DNA of 64,000 nt. It comes from CAYUYV01 sp964561475. GTDB taxonomy: Bacteria; Pseudomonadota; Alphaproteobacteria; JAJFIK01. Below the pieces are notes generated by a model, which saw nothing but the letters and a program-made list of their open reading frames with translations, did not search any database and was not told the DNA's origin. Below, piece after piece: positions 47,618 through 56,272 of this stretch; the stretch's first letter is position 1; each line of letters begins with the position of its first letter. The DNA lies in NCBI GenBank assembly GCA_964561475.1, contig CAZLPU010000017.1, positions 6,021-70,020 on the forward strand, written 5' to 3'. The position numbers were made by a program, and so were the translations under genes.

Positions 47618-48460
47618 TCAGCCGCTGGCGATCGAGCGGATCGTGTGCACCACTTCCTTGATGAAGGTACTCGACGACCAATAGCCAAGATGAGTGAGCA
47701 AGGGATCGTGGCCGATCCGGATCTCCCGGTCGATGACATGATGATTGTAGTCATCGCTCAGGGGCTGAAGGGGCCAGCCTAGAACATCATCGTCGTCGTA
47801 ATAGTTGATCCAGCGGAATTCCGGATCCAGCACCTTTGTGGGCAGGGACTGAAAGGTCCTGATATTGTCGTGGTGCATGCCGGACACGAAAAGGGGGATG
47901 TTGCATCCGGTCGTATAGAAGGTGTGGATACCTTTGCCCCGGCAGAAGGCAACTTCCTGCTCGTCTTCGGTGAAACCGATGGCGTCCTTCTGCCAGATGC
48001 CGCTCGCCGGATAGAAATCAGCCTGCGTATCAACCTTGCAAGCGTCCCACAGATAGTTGGAGAGCACCTGTCCGCCCAGGGATGTGGCAATGATGATGAC
48101 CCTGGCGCCGTCCTCTCCCCTCAGGGCCCGGTAGCAGTTCTGGAAGGCGCTCCGGATATCGAACTGGGCGAGATAGTAGGGGCTCTCATCCCCTTCAGGC
48201 TGGGAAAACAGGCTGGCCGCATCGGAAAAGCCGAACAAAAGCTCCTGGCGGATCCGGTCATATTGGAGCTGCTTCTTCACCTTCTGAAAATAGTAGTGCT
48301 GGTTCCGCTGAAGGCTGCGCTGATAGTATATTTCCTCAAAATGGACATCGATCCAAAGATCCGGGGGCAGCTTGCGCTTGATCCGGCTGATGAAACCATT
48401 GGCATACCCTTTCTGGGTATTGCCCTGCCCGTGGGCGGTCATGACAACGACTTTGACCAT
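47618..48460 (-). CDS. Alpha/beta hydrolase-like protein of unknown function
   Basis: 280 residues. It starts with a beta strand and M-T-A-H-G-Q-G-N, like the oxyanion strand of serine hydrolases, and has a nucleophile-elbow sequence I-I-A-T-S-L-G-G-Q-V-L (Ser127). Aromatic and charged residues dominate the middle (Y-Y-Q-R, Y-Y-F-Q-K-V-K-K). An Asp cluster (Y-D-D-D-D-V-L-G) and late His residues could complete a triad. I know no characterised relative. The ATG at 48460 sits ten bases after GGAAGGA; a TTG two codons earlier is possible. Confidence 0.72.
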   Translation of the reverse strand: MVKVVVMTAHGQGNTQKGYANGFISRIKRKLPPDLWIDVHFEEIYYQRSLQRNQHYYFQKVKKQLQYDRIRQELLFGFSDAASLFSQPEGDESPYYLAQFDIRSAFQNCYRALRGEDGARVIIIATSLGGQVLSNYLWDACKVDTQADFYPASGIWQKDAIGFTEDEQEVAFCRGKGIHTFYTTGCNIPLFVSGMHHDNIRTFQSLPTKVLDPEFRWINYYDDDDVLGWPLQPLSDDYNHHVIDREIRIGHDPLLTHLGYWSSSTFIKEVVHTIRSIASG

Positions 48461-48663
48461 GAACAAGTTTTCCTTCCAGTTCTGGGCCGTTTCTCACGGG
48501 CAGCAGGCCGGGCTTGAAGCCAACGGCTCCTGTCAGCGGTGCACCCCGTTCCGTCCGGGCACACACTCTGCCCAACTACCGATCCCCCGTGTTATGCCAA
48601 GCGGGCAGAGAGATGCAAATTTCTCGGACGAACCACCAGACCACCGACCAATGAGGGCTTGCC

Positions 48664-49800
48664 ATGACATTCGATCTTGAAACCCGGCTGACCGCCCTGG
48701 CGGACAAGGGCGTGGTGCTGATTGATCCCCGTCAGGTCTATCTCGGCGACGACGTGGACTTGACCCGGATCTGCCGCGGCGCTGTCCTGCATCCCGGGAC
48801 CCGGCTGCTCGGTGCCCGGACCTTTGTGGGGGAAGGGGCCCAGGTGGGGACCGAAGGCCCGGCGGTCATAGACAATGGCGTCCTGGGCGCGGGCGCTTCC
48901 ATCGCCAGTGGTTATGCCAGCGGTGCCGTGCTGCTTGAAGGGGCCAGTGCCGGGGCGAATGCCCATCTGCGGCCAGGCACCATCATGGAAGAACACGCCT
49001 CCACGGCCCATTGCGTCGGCCTGAAGCAGACAATTCTGCTCAGCTTCGTGACCATGGGCTCCCTGATCAATTTCTGCGACGCCCTGCTTGCGGGCGGTAC
49101 CTCCGGGAAGAACCACACGGAAGTGGGCAGCGGCTTCATCCATTTCAATTTCACCCCCTGGGGGGAGACCGGCGACAAGGCCACCGCAAGCCTGATCGGT
49201 GACGTGCCCCGGGGTGTTTTTCTCCGGGAGCAGAAGATCTTCCTTGGGGGCATGAGCGGGATTGTCGGTCCCGGGTCCGTCGGTTTTGGGGCGGTGACCG
49301 GCGCGGGTCAGGTGGTGCGCCAGGGCGTGGCGGAGAACCATATTGTCAGCCAGGCCCCCCGGCCCGTGGACATGCCCTTGCGGCGTGGCACACCCCGCGC
49401 CTCGGCGGCGAAACGGGATGCCAACCTCACCTATATCGGCCATCTGACTGCCCTGCGGGCCTGGTACCGCGAGGTCCGGCTTCCCCGCATTCCGGACGGG
49501 CCTGATTATGAGGGTGTGCGGATTGTCGTGGAGGAGGCTGCGGAGACCCTGACCCTGTGCATCGGGGAGCGGGTCAAGCGCCTGGCCCAGTATCTGGACG
49601 GGGTGGGCCAGGACATGCCGGAGCTGTCCTTCGATCTGCCAACCTGTCCCCTCAAGGTCGATGCCGACCAGCCCTACACGGACCATGTCGCCTGGGTTCA
49701 GTCCCTGGATCCGGCGGAGGTGGAGCGGGGCACTGCCTGGCTCAGGGCCTGCGTGGCAGCGGTCAGCGGCCTTGAGCCGGAACCCGCCCGGGCAGGATGA
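48664..49800 (+). CDS. Left-handed beta-helix (hexapeptide repeat) protein, GlmU-like
   Basis: 378 residues. Residues about 20-240 show hexapeptide-like periodicity (V-L-H-P-G-T, V-G-E-G-A-Q-V-G, V-L-G-A-G-A, A-N-A-H-L-R-P-G-T), as in acyl- and nucleotidyl-transferase beta-helices such as GlmU. A conserved block H-C-V-G-L-K-Q-T, G-G-T-S-G-K-N-H-T-E-V-G-S-G-F-I-H-F-N-F-T-P-W and later G-G-M-S-G-I-V-G-P suggests a ligand site. The C-terminal 100 residues are helical. No nucleotidyltransferase domain is present. A sugar-nucleotide or acyl-transfer role is likely but not proven. Confidence 0.78.
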   Translation: MTFDLETRLTALADKGVVLIDPRQVYLGDDVDLTRICRGAVLHPGTRLLGARTFVGEGAQVGTEGPAVIDNGVLGAGASIASGYASGAVLLEGASAGANAHLRPGTIMEEHASTAHCVGLKQTILLSFVTMGSLINFCDALLAGGTSGKNHTEVGSGFIHFNFTPWGETGDKATASLIGDVPRGVFLREQKIFLGGMSGIVGPGSVGFGAVTGAGQVVRQGVAENHIVSQAPRPVDMPLRRGTPRASAAKRDANLTYIGHLTALRAWYREVRLPRIPDGPDYEGVRIVVEEAAETLTLCIGERVKRLAQYLDGVGQDMPELSFDLPTCPLKVDADQPYTDHVAWVQSLDPAEVERGTAWLRACVAAVSGLEPEPARAG

Positions 49801-49937
49801 CAGCGCGAGCCGGCGGGACGGGCGGAGCCCACTGGTCGGCCCCGCCAGCATGGCGGCAGAATGGATCCCCGGATTTCGAAATTGGTGGATTTTGATAATC
49901 GCTGGCCGTCCATTCCCCGTTCCGAGGGGGGGGGCAC

Positions 49938-50642
49938 CTACTTGCTGAGAGTGCAGGTTACCCTCACGAGGGAATGTCCGCTTTCCGCATATTTCCGTTC
50001 GAAGGGGGTCAGAGCCTCTGCCGGGTCCGTGAGGGTGAATCCCTCAAGGCTTGGAGTGTGGCCGCACAAGGTCAGGGCGGTGGTAAATTCTTCCCCGTAG
50101 AGGGGCCAGTTGGTGCGCAGTTCCAGATCGCCACCCAGGTCGGCCAGGAGTGGGAAAATGGGCGAGCCGTGCCAGCGCCGGGCCAGATGGGCCGCCTTGG
50201 GCCAAGGGTTGGGGTAGAGGAGCATCTGCTTGGCCACGCGCATGCCAGCCTGGGCCGCCAGGGGATAGAAATCCATCAGATCGATCCGGTGGAAGACCGT
50301 GTTGGGCCGGGTCCAAAGGGCTTTCGCCTTGGCCAGTCTGTGGGCGGATTTGTCGAGACCTATGATCAGATGGTCCGGGTACGCCTCGGCGATCCGCGCG
50401 CTGCTCATGCCCACGCCGCAGCCTGTGTCCAGAATGACCGGTCGCGCGGCGCGGGTGATGTCTGTGCGGATGGCTTCGAAGGCCGCCGCCCCATGGGGCG
50501 GCACCGGGCGGCGGAAGGCGGTGGCCCGGTGGCGCATGACCAGGGCCTCAAGGCCCGGATGGGGCCCATCCTGATTGCCGCTGACAGGGCGCGACGGCGA
50601 CCGCGGAGATTTGGGAGAGCCTGAACTAGCCGATGTAGTCAT
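49938..50642 (-). CDS. trmB: TrmB-like tRNA (guanine-N7)-methyltransferase
   Basis: 234 residues. SAM motif I appears as V-I-L-D-T-G-C-G-V-G-M, motif II region I-I-G-L-D-K-S, and the TrmB signature as L-Y-P-N-P-W-P-K followed by H-L-A-R-R-W-H. The C-terminal F-E-R-K-Y matches the family. The signature departs slightly from the canonical P-D-P-W-P-K-K-R-H, which is common in some alphaproteobacterial paralogues, so it may be a divergent TrmB or a paralogue. The first 25 residues are low complexity. Confidence 0.82.
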   Translation of the reverse strand: MTTSASSGSPKSPRSPSRPVSGNQDGPHPGLEALVMRHRATAFRRPVPPHGAAAFEAIRTDITRAARPVILDTGCGVGMSSARIAEAYPDHLIIGLDKSAHRLAKAKALWTRPNTVFHRIDLMDFYPLAAQAGMRVAKQMLLYPNPWPKAAHLARRWHGSPIFPLLADLGGDLELRTNWPLYGEEFTTALTLCGHTPSLEGFTLTDPAEALTPFERKYAESGHSLVRVTCTLSK

Positions 50643-50852
50643 TGTGCCGGGACTTCACTCATGCATAGATTCTGGGTTGTGGGGCTTTGACTGGTGCGGC
50701 CCGAAGCCTTCCCGAAGCGGGATGTCCAGTACCGGGATGAATCCGTATCGGATTGACGGCGGTTTGCGATACGGAACCGGCGCCGCGCCTATTCGATCAA
50801 CAAGCCGGTCGGGAAAACCATCCGCTGGCGCACAAGTTTGGGGGCCAGATCC

Positions 50853-51596
50853 ATGGCAAACCGTAACCGTCTTCCTGCAGGTTCTACTTTTCTGTTCAAA
50901 TCGGGTCCGTTCAATTTGGGCCAGCGCTCCGGTCCTTGGGTGTGCGCGGCGGCACTTGCCCTTGTTCTTGGCGGCTGCGCCACGGTTCAGGACCAGGATG
51001 GCTCATCCACCGCTCAATCACCAACCCAAACCGTCGAGCCGGTTTCCAAGCCGGATGTCACCACCAAACCTGCTGGTGACTCCGCCGATGACACGGCGTC
51101 CGGTGAGCCCACGGACGGTGAACGCCGGATGGCCACGGAATGGACGGTGACCGATGAGGTCGTGGCGCTCTCCAAGGAATGGGAAGGGTTCAAGGCCGAG
51201 GCCTACAAAGGCTATCGGGGCCAGTGGTTGATCGGCTACGGCCACTCCCGCACCGCCCAGGAAGGTATGACGGTCACGGAGGAAGAGGCAACGGCCCTGT
51301 TGCGGGACGATCTTCAATTCGAAGGTGCCGCCATCGCACCTTACATCAAGGTGCCCGTGACCCGGAACGAGTATTCGGCCATGGTCTCCGTGACCTCTTC
51401 CATCGGCAGCGGCAATTTCCGGAAATCCTCCGTGCTGCGCTTTCTCAATGAAGACAAGCGGCCGGAAGCGGCGGATGCATTTCTGCTTTGGAACAAGGTG
51501 ACCGTGAACGGAGAGCGGGTCGTCAACCGGGCCCTGATGCGCCGGCGCACCATCGAGCGCGCCATCTTCCTCGGCGAGCCCGCGCCCGCGTCATAA
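50853..51596 (+). CDS. Lipoprotein with T4-lysozyme-like (GH24) domain lacking two catalytic positions
   Basis: 247 residues. A lipobox L-V-L-G-G-C places the lipidated Cys at 42, then a Thr/Ser/Pro/Asp linker to about 95. The GH24 domain opens E-W-E-G-F-K-A-E-A-Y-K-G-Y-R-G-Q-W-L-I-G-Y-G-H. Aligned to T4 lysozyme without gaps, catalytic Glu11 corresponds to Glu111, but Asp20 is replaced by Gly120 and Thr26 by Leu126. The rest of the fold is retained (N-E-Y-S-A-M-V-S, N-R-A-L-M-R-R-R). It may bind peptidoglycan or use a different mechanism. No phage genes surround it. Confidence 0.85.
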   Translation: MANRNRLPAGSTFLFKSGPFNLGQRSGPWVCAAALALVLGGCATVQDQDGSSTAQSPTQTVEPVSKPDVTTKPAGDSADDTASGEPTDGERRMATEWTVTDEVVALSKEWEGFKAEAYKGYRGQWLIGYGHSRTAQEGMTVTEEEATALLRDDLQFEGAAIAPYIKVPVTRNEYSAMVSVTSSIGSGNFRKSSVLRFLNEDKRPEAADAFLLWNKVTVNGERVVNRALMRRRTIERAIFLGEPAPAS

Positions 51597-51660
51597 TCAG
51601 ATGACTGAGCGGCCACAAATAACCGGGCGGACCGGAGCCCGCCCAGCCCAGCCCAGCCTT

Positions 51661-51691
51661 GAGCATGAGGCGTTTAATCCGCATCATGCTC
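51661..51691. repeat. Intergenic palindrome (12-bp arms), possible REP-like element
   Basis: GAGCATGAGGCG and CGCATCATGCTC form a hairpin with one mismatch and a seven-base AT-rich loop. It lies between convergent genes and has no T tract, so it is not a classical terminator. GAGCATGA-type palindromes are widespread repeats in several alphaproteobacterial genomes. Confidence 0.65.
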
Positions 51692-51854
51692 AAGGCCGCG
51701 ACTGCGGTCCGGCGCCACTGCGCCGCCCTCGCGGAGGCGCCTCGCGCCGTGAGCGAAAAAGACTAGAGCGGCGGCCACCCTGTTTAAAGGTGATCGCGAT
51801 TTTGCGCCCGCTGCTCTTGGCCCGCCATGATCTGGCCGTTACGGCATCTTGACG

Positions 51855-52571
51855 CTACGAGGTCATGTCAAACACCAGAACATCCGTGTCCGGCGCGGCT
51901 CCGGTCAGCGTGAGGGTGCCTGGATCGACGAGGCCGTAGCCATCCCCCGCCCTCAGATCCTCCCCGTTCAAAGTGACCGCACCCTTAGCCACCTGGATCC
52001 AGGCCAACCGCCCGGACGCGATCGTGTGGTTGACCTTATCCCCCTCTCCCAGAAGGGCGGAGTAGAGATCCACATCCTGATGAATGGTCACGGAACCCTC
52101 CCGACCGTCCCGGCTTGCCAGCAGGGTGAGCTTGCCTGACCGGTCAGCGGGTGCGAAGTGCTTCTGCTCATAGGCGGGCGCAAGCCCCTGGCGTTCCGGC
52201 AGGATCCAGATCTGCAGGAAATGCACTTTGTCCGTCTTGGAGGCGTTGAATTCACTGTGACGGATGCCGGTGCCGGCGGTCATGCGTTGCAGGTCGCCGG
52301 GACGGATCACCGACCCTGTCCCCAGGCTGTCCTTGTGCTCCAGCCCGCCATCCAGGACATAGGAAAGGATTTCCATGTCCGCATGGGCATGGGTATCAAA
52401 GCCCGCACCCCCCGCGACCCGATCCTCGTTGATCACCCGCAGGGGTCCGAGACCCATGTGGCCGGGATCGAAATACTGCCCGAAAGAGAAGCTGTGCCGG
52501 CTATCGAGCCAGCCGAAATCGGCTTTGCCCCGGGCTTCGGCGGGGCGGATTCCGATGCTTTGTCCGTTCAT
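51855..52571 (-). CDS. Pirin-family protein (YhhW-like quercetin dioxygenase)
   Basis: 238 residues. Bicupin fold; the metal-binding residues are in F-D-T-H-A-H-A-D-M-E-I (two His) and the later R-M-T-A-G-T-G-I-R-H-S-E. The N-terminal R-P-A-E-A-R-G then F-S-F-G-Q-Y-F-D-P-x-H-M-G pattern is that of YhhW. These enzymes oxidise quercetin in vitro; the physiological role is unclear. AGGGATTGACC-type spacing with GGAGGG supports the start; the frame is open 36 codons upstream. Confidence 0.92.
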   Translation of the reverse strand: MNGQSIGIRPAEARGKADFGWLDSRHSFSFGQYFDPGHMGLGPLRVINEDRVAGGAGFDTHAHADMEILSYVLDGGLEHKDSLGTGSVIRPGDLQRMTAGTGIRHSEFNASKTDKVHFLQIWILPERQGLAPAYEQKHFAPADRSGKLTLLASRDGREGSVTIHQDVDLYSALLGEGDKVNHTIASGRLAWIQVAKGAVTLNGEDLRAGDGYGLVDPGTLTLTGAAPDTDVLVFDMTS

Positions 52572-52915
52572 GGTCAATCCCTCCATTGCGGTGTGCCCGT
52601 CCGCTTCAGCGTGGGAGCGGGCCTGACGTTCAGGTCTGGACCACATATGGGCGCCCAAGTTGAGCAAGCAATAGTGCAAGGCTCATCTCGAAACATGACT
52701 AAGGGCGCGAAGGGGAGGTGGTTACCGTTTGGTGACCGCCTTGTTGAGCTCAAGCACAGTCTTGCATGGGGTCTCAGTATTGACGGGGCGATACTGATCT
52801 TGATTGTGCGTTGACCGGTTTCTCGCCGTGTGGGACGCTCCCCACAATCACGGGCGATGGCCCGGGAAATGTGATCATCCGATACCGGTTCGGAGAACGG
52901 GAAGGGGAGGGGCGC

Positions 52916-54961
52916 ATGGGTTCGAGAGATTGGGAAGGTGTGGTTTCAGGCAAAAACTCCGCAGTTCTGTTTTTCCTTGGGCTGACGGCTCTTGTGGCGC
53001 TGTTGGTCTCCTTGCCCGGGCCTGTGTCCGGGGCTGCCCACGGATCCGGATCGGCGGAAACATCCAGCGGCGAGACCGGGAACAACGGTAGGGAGGTGGC
53101 CGCACTGTTCCGTGCACTGGCCGATGCCCAGGCTGGCGGCAACCGGGTGCGCGGCATGGCCCTGGCCCGGCAGGTCGCGGCGCTTTCCCCCGAAGATATG
53201 GCGCTTGATGACGCGGGCTACAGGGCCGTTGTGGAAGACATGGCCGCATACCTGGAAGCGATTGAGGACCTGGAGGGCGCCGCCCTGGCCTGGACAGGCC
53301 TCATCACCTGGGCGGAGGATCGTTTTGGGGCGGAAGAGTTCGTCCTTGTCCATCCCCTGGAAAGTCTTGCGCGCATCGAAATCCGCCGCGCCCGTGAAGC
53401 TGCCGCCCTTGGGCATCTTGAACGCAGTGTGGCCATCGCCCGGACCCATCTGGCTGCGGATGATGCGGTGCTGCGCTGGCATCTTATCCCCCTTGCCGAT
53501 CTTTATGACCGGATGGGTGAGACGGCAAAGGCCGCCGCTTTGCGTGGGGAAATTGAATCGCTGGAAAGCCGGGGTGAGAAGATCAACATTCTGACCGGCG
53601 AGATCGCGGGCAGGGACCGGGATGGAGCAGGCGATGCGGCGGAGTCCGCCATGGGCCGGGACGGGGTGGACCTGAATTATGAGGGTTTCCGGATTGTCCC
53701 GGTCTACTACGCCACCCACCGCGTTCCCCGGGAGGGCCGATCCGTGCGGCCGACCGAGTATTTCACAGAGCGGCATACGGATAACTTGCAGTATGGCCGG
53801 GCCCTGGTGAGTGTTCCCAATCACCGGCGTATCGGCGCCAGTTCCCTGGTGGCGGGGTTCATCTGGTGGGACCGGGAACAGAATTTCCTGCTGCTGAGGG
53901 ATGTGGAGTCGGCCCAGGGGCGCGACGCCTTTCTCGATACTCTGCGCGCCATGGTCGGAGAGACAACCTGCCAGGAAACCGTGGTTTTCATCCATGGCTT
54001 CGATGTGGATTTCGAACGGGCGGCCAAACAGACCGCCCAGATCGCCTATGACCTGGAATTGCAGGGCCCGGCAGTCTTCTACGATTGGCCCTCGCCGAAA
54101 AGCATTGCCGGATATCCGAAGGTCCGCAGCCTGAAGAGCCCGGCCCGGATCCGCAAGCTCGTGCAGTTCCTCCGGGACATTCGCGACCGCACCGGCACCC
54201 AGCGGGTAAGCGTGGTGGCCTACTCCACCGGCAGCCAGTTTCTGCTCGATGCCTTGGAGCGAATGCTTGCCGACGGGTCGTCCGAACCGCCATTTCACGA
54301 AATTCTGATCGCGGCTCCGGACAGCGAGGCGGCCAGCTTTGGAGAGAAGGCGGCGAAAGTGTCCTCCCTGGCCCGGCGCATGACCGTCTACCTCAACGGC
54401 AATGACCGGACCACAAACTGGCTGCGGGACCAGTTCGGCCTGGAGGGTATTGCGGGGGATCTGGACAATCTGGATGCGTTGCTGCGCGAGGTGCGCCGTG
54501 GAGGTGGGGCGGGGCGTATCGACGTGGTGGAAACCACGGACGCGCCCCGGCAGGTGGTCCATTTCGAGGATGGCTCCGTGCGGGAGACCTTCGGCGACGT
54601 GGATTTCATCGGCGGCTTCCTGGCGGATTTCATGGCGGTGACCTGGCTTGGCCTGACGCCGGAAGCCCGTTGCATGTTGCGCCCACGGACCCGGGCTTCA
54701 GGCCGGTTCTGGAGTGCCGATGGCGGCTCCTGCACCAGTGAGGTGTTTGCCAAGGCCTTGACCGAGGTGCGCAAATCCGGACTGGCGGGCGCCCTGCGCT
54801 CCATCGAGCTTGCCATCGAGGACCTGGAAGTCCCGCCCATGTCGGCGCAGGATGACCGCAAGGTCGAGGCTCTTACCAAGGTGAAACAGGTGGTCCGGAC
54901 CATGGACGGGGGGGCCGTCGGCGGCGGGGAGGTCTGTCCTGCCCGGGCGGGCCTGAGATAG
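52916..54961 (+). CDS. TPR-containing alpha/beta hydrolase (DUF900-type esterase)
   Basis: 681 residues. A membrane or signal helix (about 14-38) is followed by a helical repeat region (about 55-215) resembling TPRs. From about 255 the DUF900 hydrolase begins: P-V-Y-Y-A-T-H-R, then V-V-F-I-H-G-F-D-V-D-F, Y-D-W-P-S, and a nucleophile elbow V-A-Y-S-T-G-S. A C-terminal 110-residue region is helical. These are envelope-linked esterases of unknown substrate. GGGAAGGGGA supports the start. It heads a co-directional run with a TPR protein, a cyclase and an exported protein. Confidence 0.85.
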   Translation: MGSRDWEGVVSGKNSAVLFFLGLTALVALLVSLPGPVSGAAHGSGSAETSSGETGNNGREVAALFRALADAQAGGNRVRGMALARQVAALSPEDMALDDAGYRAVVEDMAAYLEAIEDLEGAALAWTGLITWAEDRFGAEEFVLVHPLESLARIEIRRAREAAALGHLERSVAIARTHLAADDAVLRWHLIPLADLYDRMGETAKAAALRGEIESLESRGEKINILTGEIAGRDRDGAGDAAESAMGRDGVDLNYEGFRIVPVYYATHRVPREGRSVRPTEYFTERHTDNLQYGRALVSVPNHRRIGASSLVAGFIWWDREQNFLLLRDVESAQGRDAFLDTLRAMVGETTCQETVVFIHGFDVDFERAAKQTAQIAYDLELQGPAVFYDWPSPKSIAGYPKVRSLKSPARIRKLVQFLRDIRDRTGTQRVSVVAYSTGSQFLLDALERMLADGSSEPPFHEILIAAPDSEAASFGEKAAKVSSLARRMTVYLNGNDRTTNWLRDQFGLEGIAGDLDNLDALLREVRRGGGAGRIDVVETTDAPRQVVHFEDGSVRETFGDVDFIGGFLADFMAVTWLGLTPEARCMLRPRTRASGRFWSADGGSCTSEVFAKALTEVRKSGLAGALRSIELAIEDLEVPPMSAQDDRKVEALTKVKQVVRTMDGGAVGGGEVCPARAGLR

Positions 54962-55080
54962 GCGCCCCATACAGGGCTTGACCGCAGGGCGACAGCGCGC
55001 GTAGCTGGACAGTGCACCGGTTTTGCCGGGCGGGCAGGTGCGCAAGGCGACTGCTCCCACCTTTGCAGCATGTGTGTCCC

Positions 55081-56178
55081 ATGGGCATCCCCCCCTTTCT
55101 GTTGCGCCACCGGCGGCTTCCCGGTCTTCGAATGGCTTCACGCCGCGGATACCCCGGCCTCCCAACGATAGTTTGTTGGCTGATGATCATGGCGGGGCCT
55201 GGCACCGCCTTCGGTCAGGGCGATGGTTCCGCGGAACGTCAGCCCGGCGATCAGGTCGATGGTCAACCCGCTGATAGCTTGCGGGAAGGGGCGGGTCCGT
55301 CCACGCAAAACCCGGCACCCCAGGCTGCCGGAACCACCCTGGCTCCCATCGAAGCGCCCATCCACAATCTCGATGAGCCCCTCTATTCCCCCTTCACCGC
55401 CCGGTACATTCTGGATGAAGTGCGCATCCTGCGCACGGATCTCGAGCGCACCCGGGCCGATCTGATCGAGCGGCAGGTGACCCGGGAATATGCCATCGCC
55501 AGGGATGCGTCCAGCTATGCTCAGCGTGCGGTGGAACTGTTCTTCTACATCATCACGGCCATCACCACGCTTCTGGTGTTCCTGGGTTGGAAATCCCTCC
55601 GGGATGCCCATGAACGGGTCCGGGAGATCGCCGAAAACCGGGTGGAAACCCTGGTGGCCGGATACTCCGAGCGTCTGGACACCATCGAAGCGGAACTGAG
55701 GCTGAAATCCCAGCGGCTGAAAGAGGCCCAGGAGGAGATCGACGAGACCAACGAGATTCAGTCTTTGTGGTTGAGGGCGAGCCAGGAAACGACCCCGTCG
55801 GGCAAGATCGCGGTCTATGATGAGATCATGAAACTGCGCCCGGGCAACACGGAAGCCATTACCTATAAGGCCGATGCGGCGTTGCAGTTGAGTGAGCCCC
55901 AATGGGCCCTGAGCCTTGCGAACCGGGCCCTGGAGTCCGATCCGGAAAACGCCCACGCCCTTTACCAGCGCGCGTGTGCCTATGCCTTTATCGGCGCCCC
56001 GGAAGAAGCCTTGGCCGACCTTGGAGCGGCCATTGGCATTCTGGAAGCCTACCGGGAGCAGGCCCGCTCCGATCCGGCCTTTGAGACCCTCATTGAAAAT
56101 GAGACCTTCAAGGCTCTGACCCAATGGGATGACCATGAACCGCCGGCGGAGGAACCTGAATCCGCTGCCGGCACATAG
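55081..56178 (+). CDS. Membrane-anchored coiled-coil/TPR protein
   Basis: 365 residues from the ATG used; starts at 55012 (GTG) or 55132 are equally possible since none has a good ribosome site, and the 55132 start gives the cleanest signal-peptide-like helix. Next come a Gln/Pro/Ala-rich stretch, a helical segment, a second membrane helix (F-F-Y-I-I-T-A-I-T-T-L-L-V-F-L-G), a coiled coil (E-I-A-E-N-R-V-E, then L-K-S-Q-R-L-K-E-A-Q-E-E) and two or three TPR motifs (A-L-S-L-A-N-R-A-L-E-S-D-P-E-N-A). Probably a periplasm-cytoplasm scaffold acting with the neighbouring hydrolase and cyclase. Confidence 0.72.
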   Translation: MGIPPFLLRHRRLPGLRMASRRGYPGLPTIVCWLMIMAGPGTAFGQGDGSAERQPGDQVDGQPADSLREGAGPSTQNPAPQAAGTTLAPIEAPIHNLDEPLYSPFTARYILDEVRILRTDLERTRADLIERQVTREYAIARDASSYAQRAVELFFYIITAITTLLVFLGWKSLRDAHERVREIAENRVETLVAGYSERLDTIEAELRLKSQRLKEAQEEIDETNEIQSLWLRASQETTPSGKIAVYDEIMKLRPGNTEAITYKADAALQLSEPQWALSLANRALESDPENAHALYQRACAYAFIGAPEEALADLGAAIGILEAYREQARSDPAFETLIENETFKALTQWDDHEPPAEEPESAAGT

Positions 56179-56272
56179 GTGGGCGGTGCCCAAGCGGCGG
56201 GACTGCGCGGAGGCAAGATCCGGGGCAAGATCCGGCTTCATCCGTCATCTGCCGTTCCAGGGAGAGCAACTC

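Noticed and set aside
49930..49975. CTGAGA-containing stretch resembling part of a TPP riboswitch
   Set aside because: It lies at the 3' end of the trmB-like gene, lacks the rest of the conserved TPP core, and no thiamine gene follows.
50853..51596. Prophage remnant suggested by the T4-lysozyme-like gene
   Set aside because: It has a lipoprotein signal, degenerate active site and no holin, tail or integrase genes around it.
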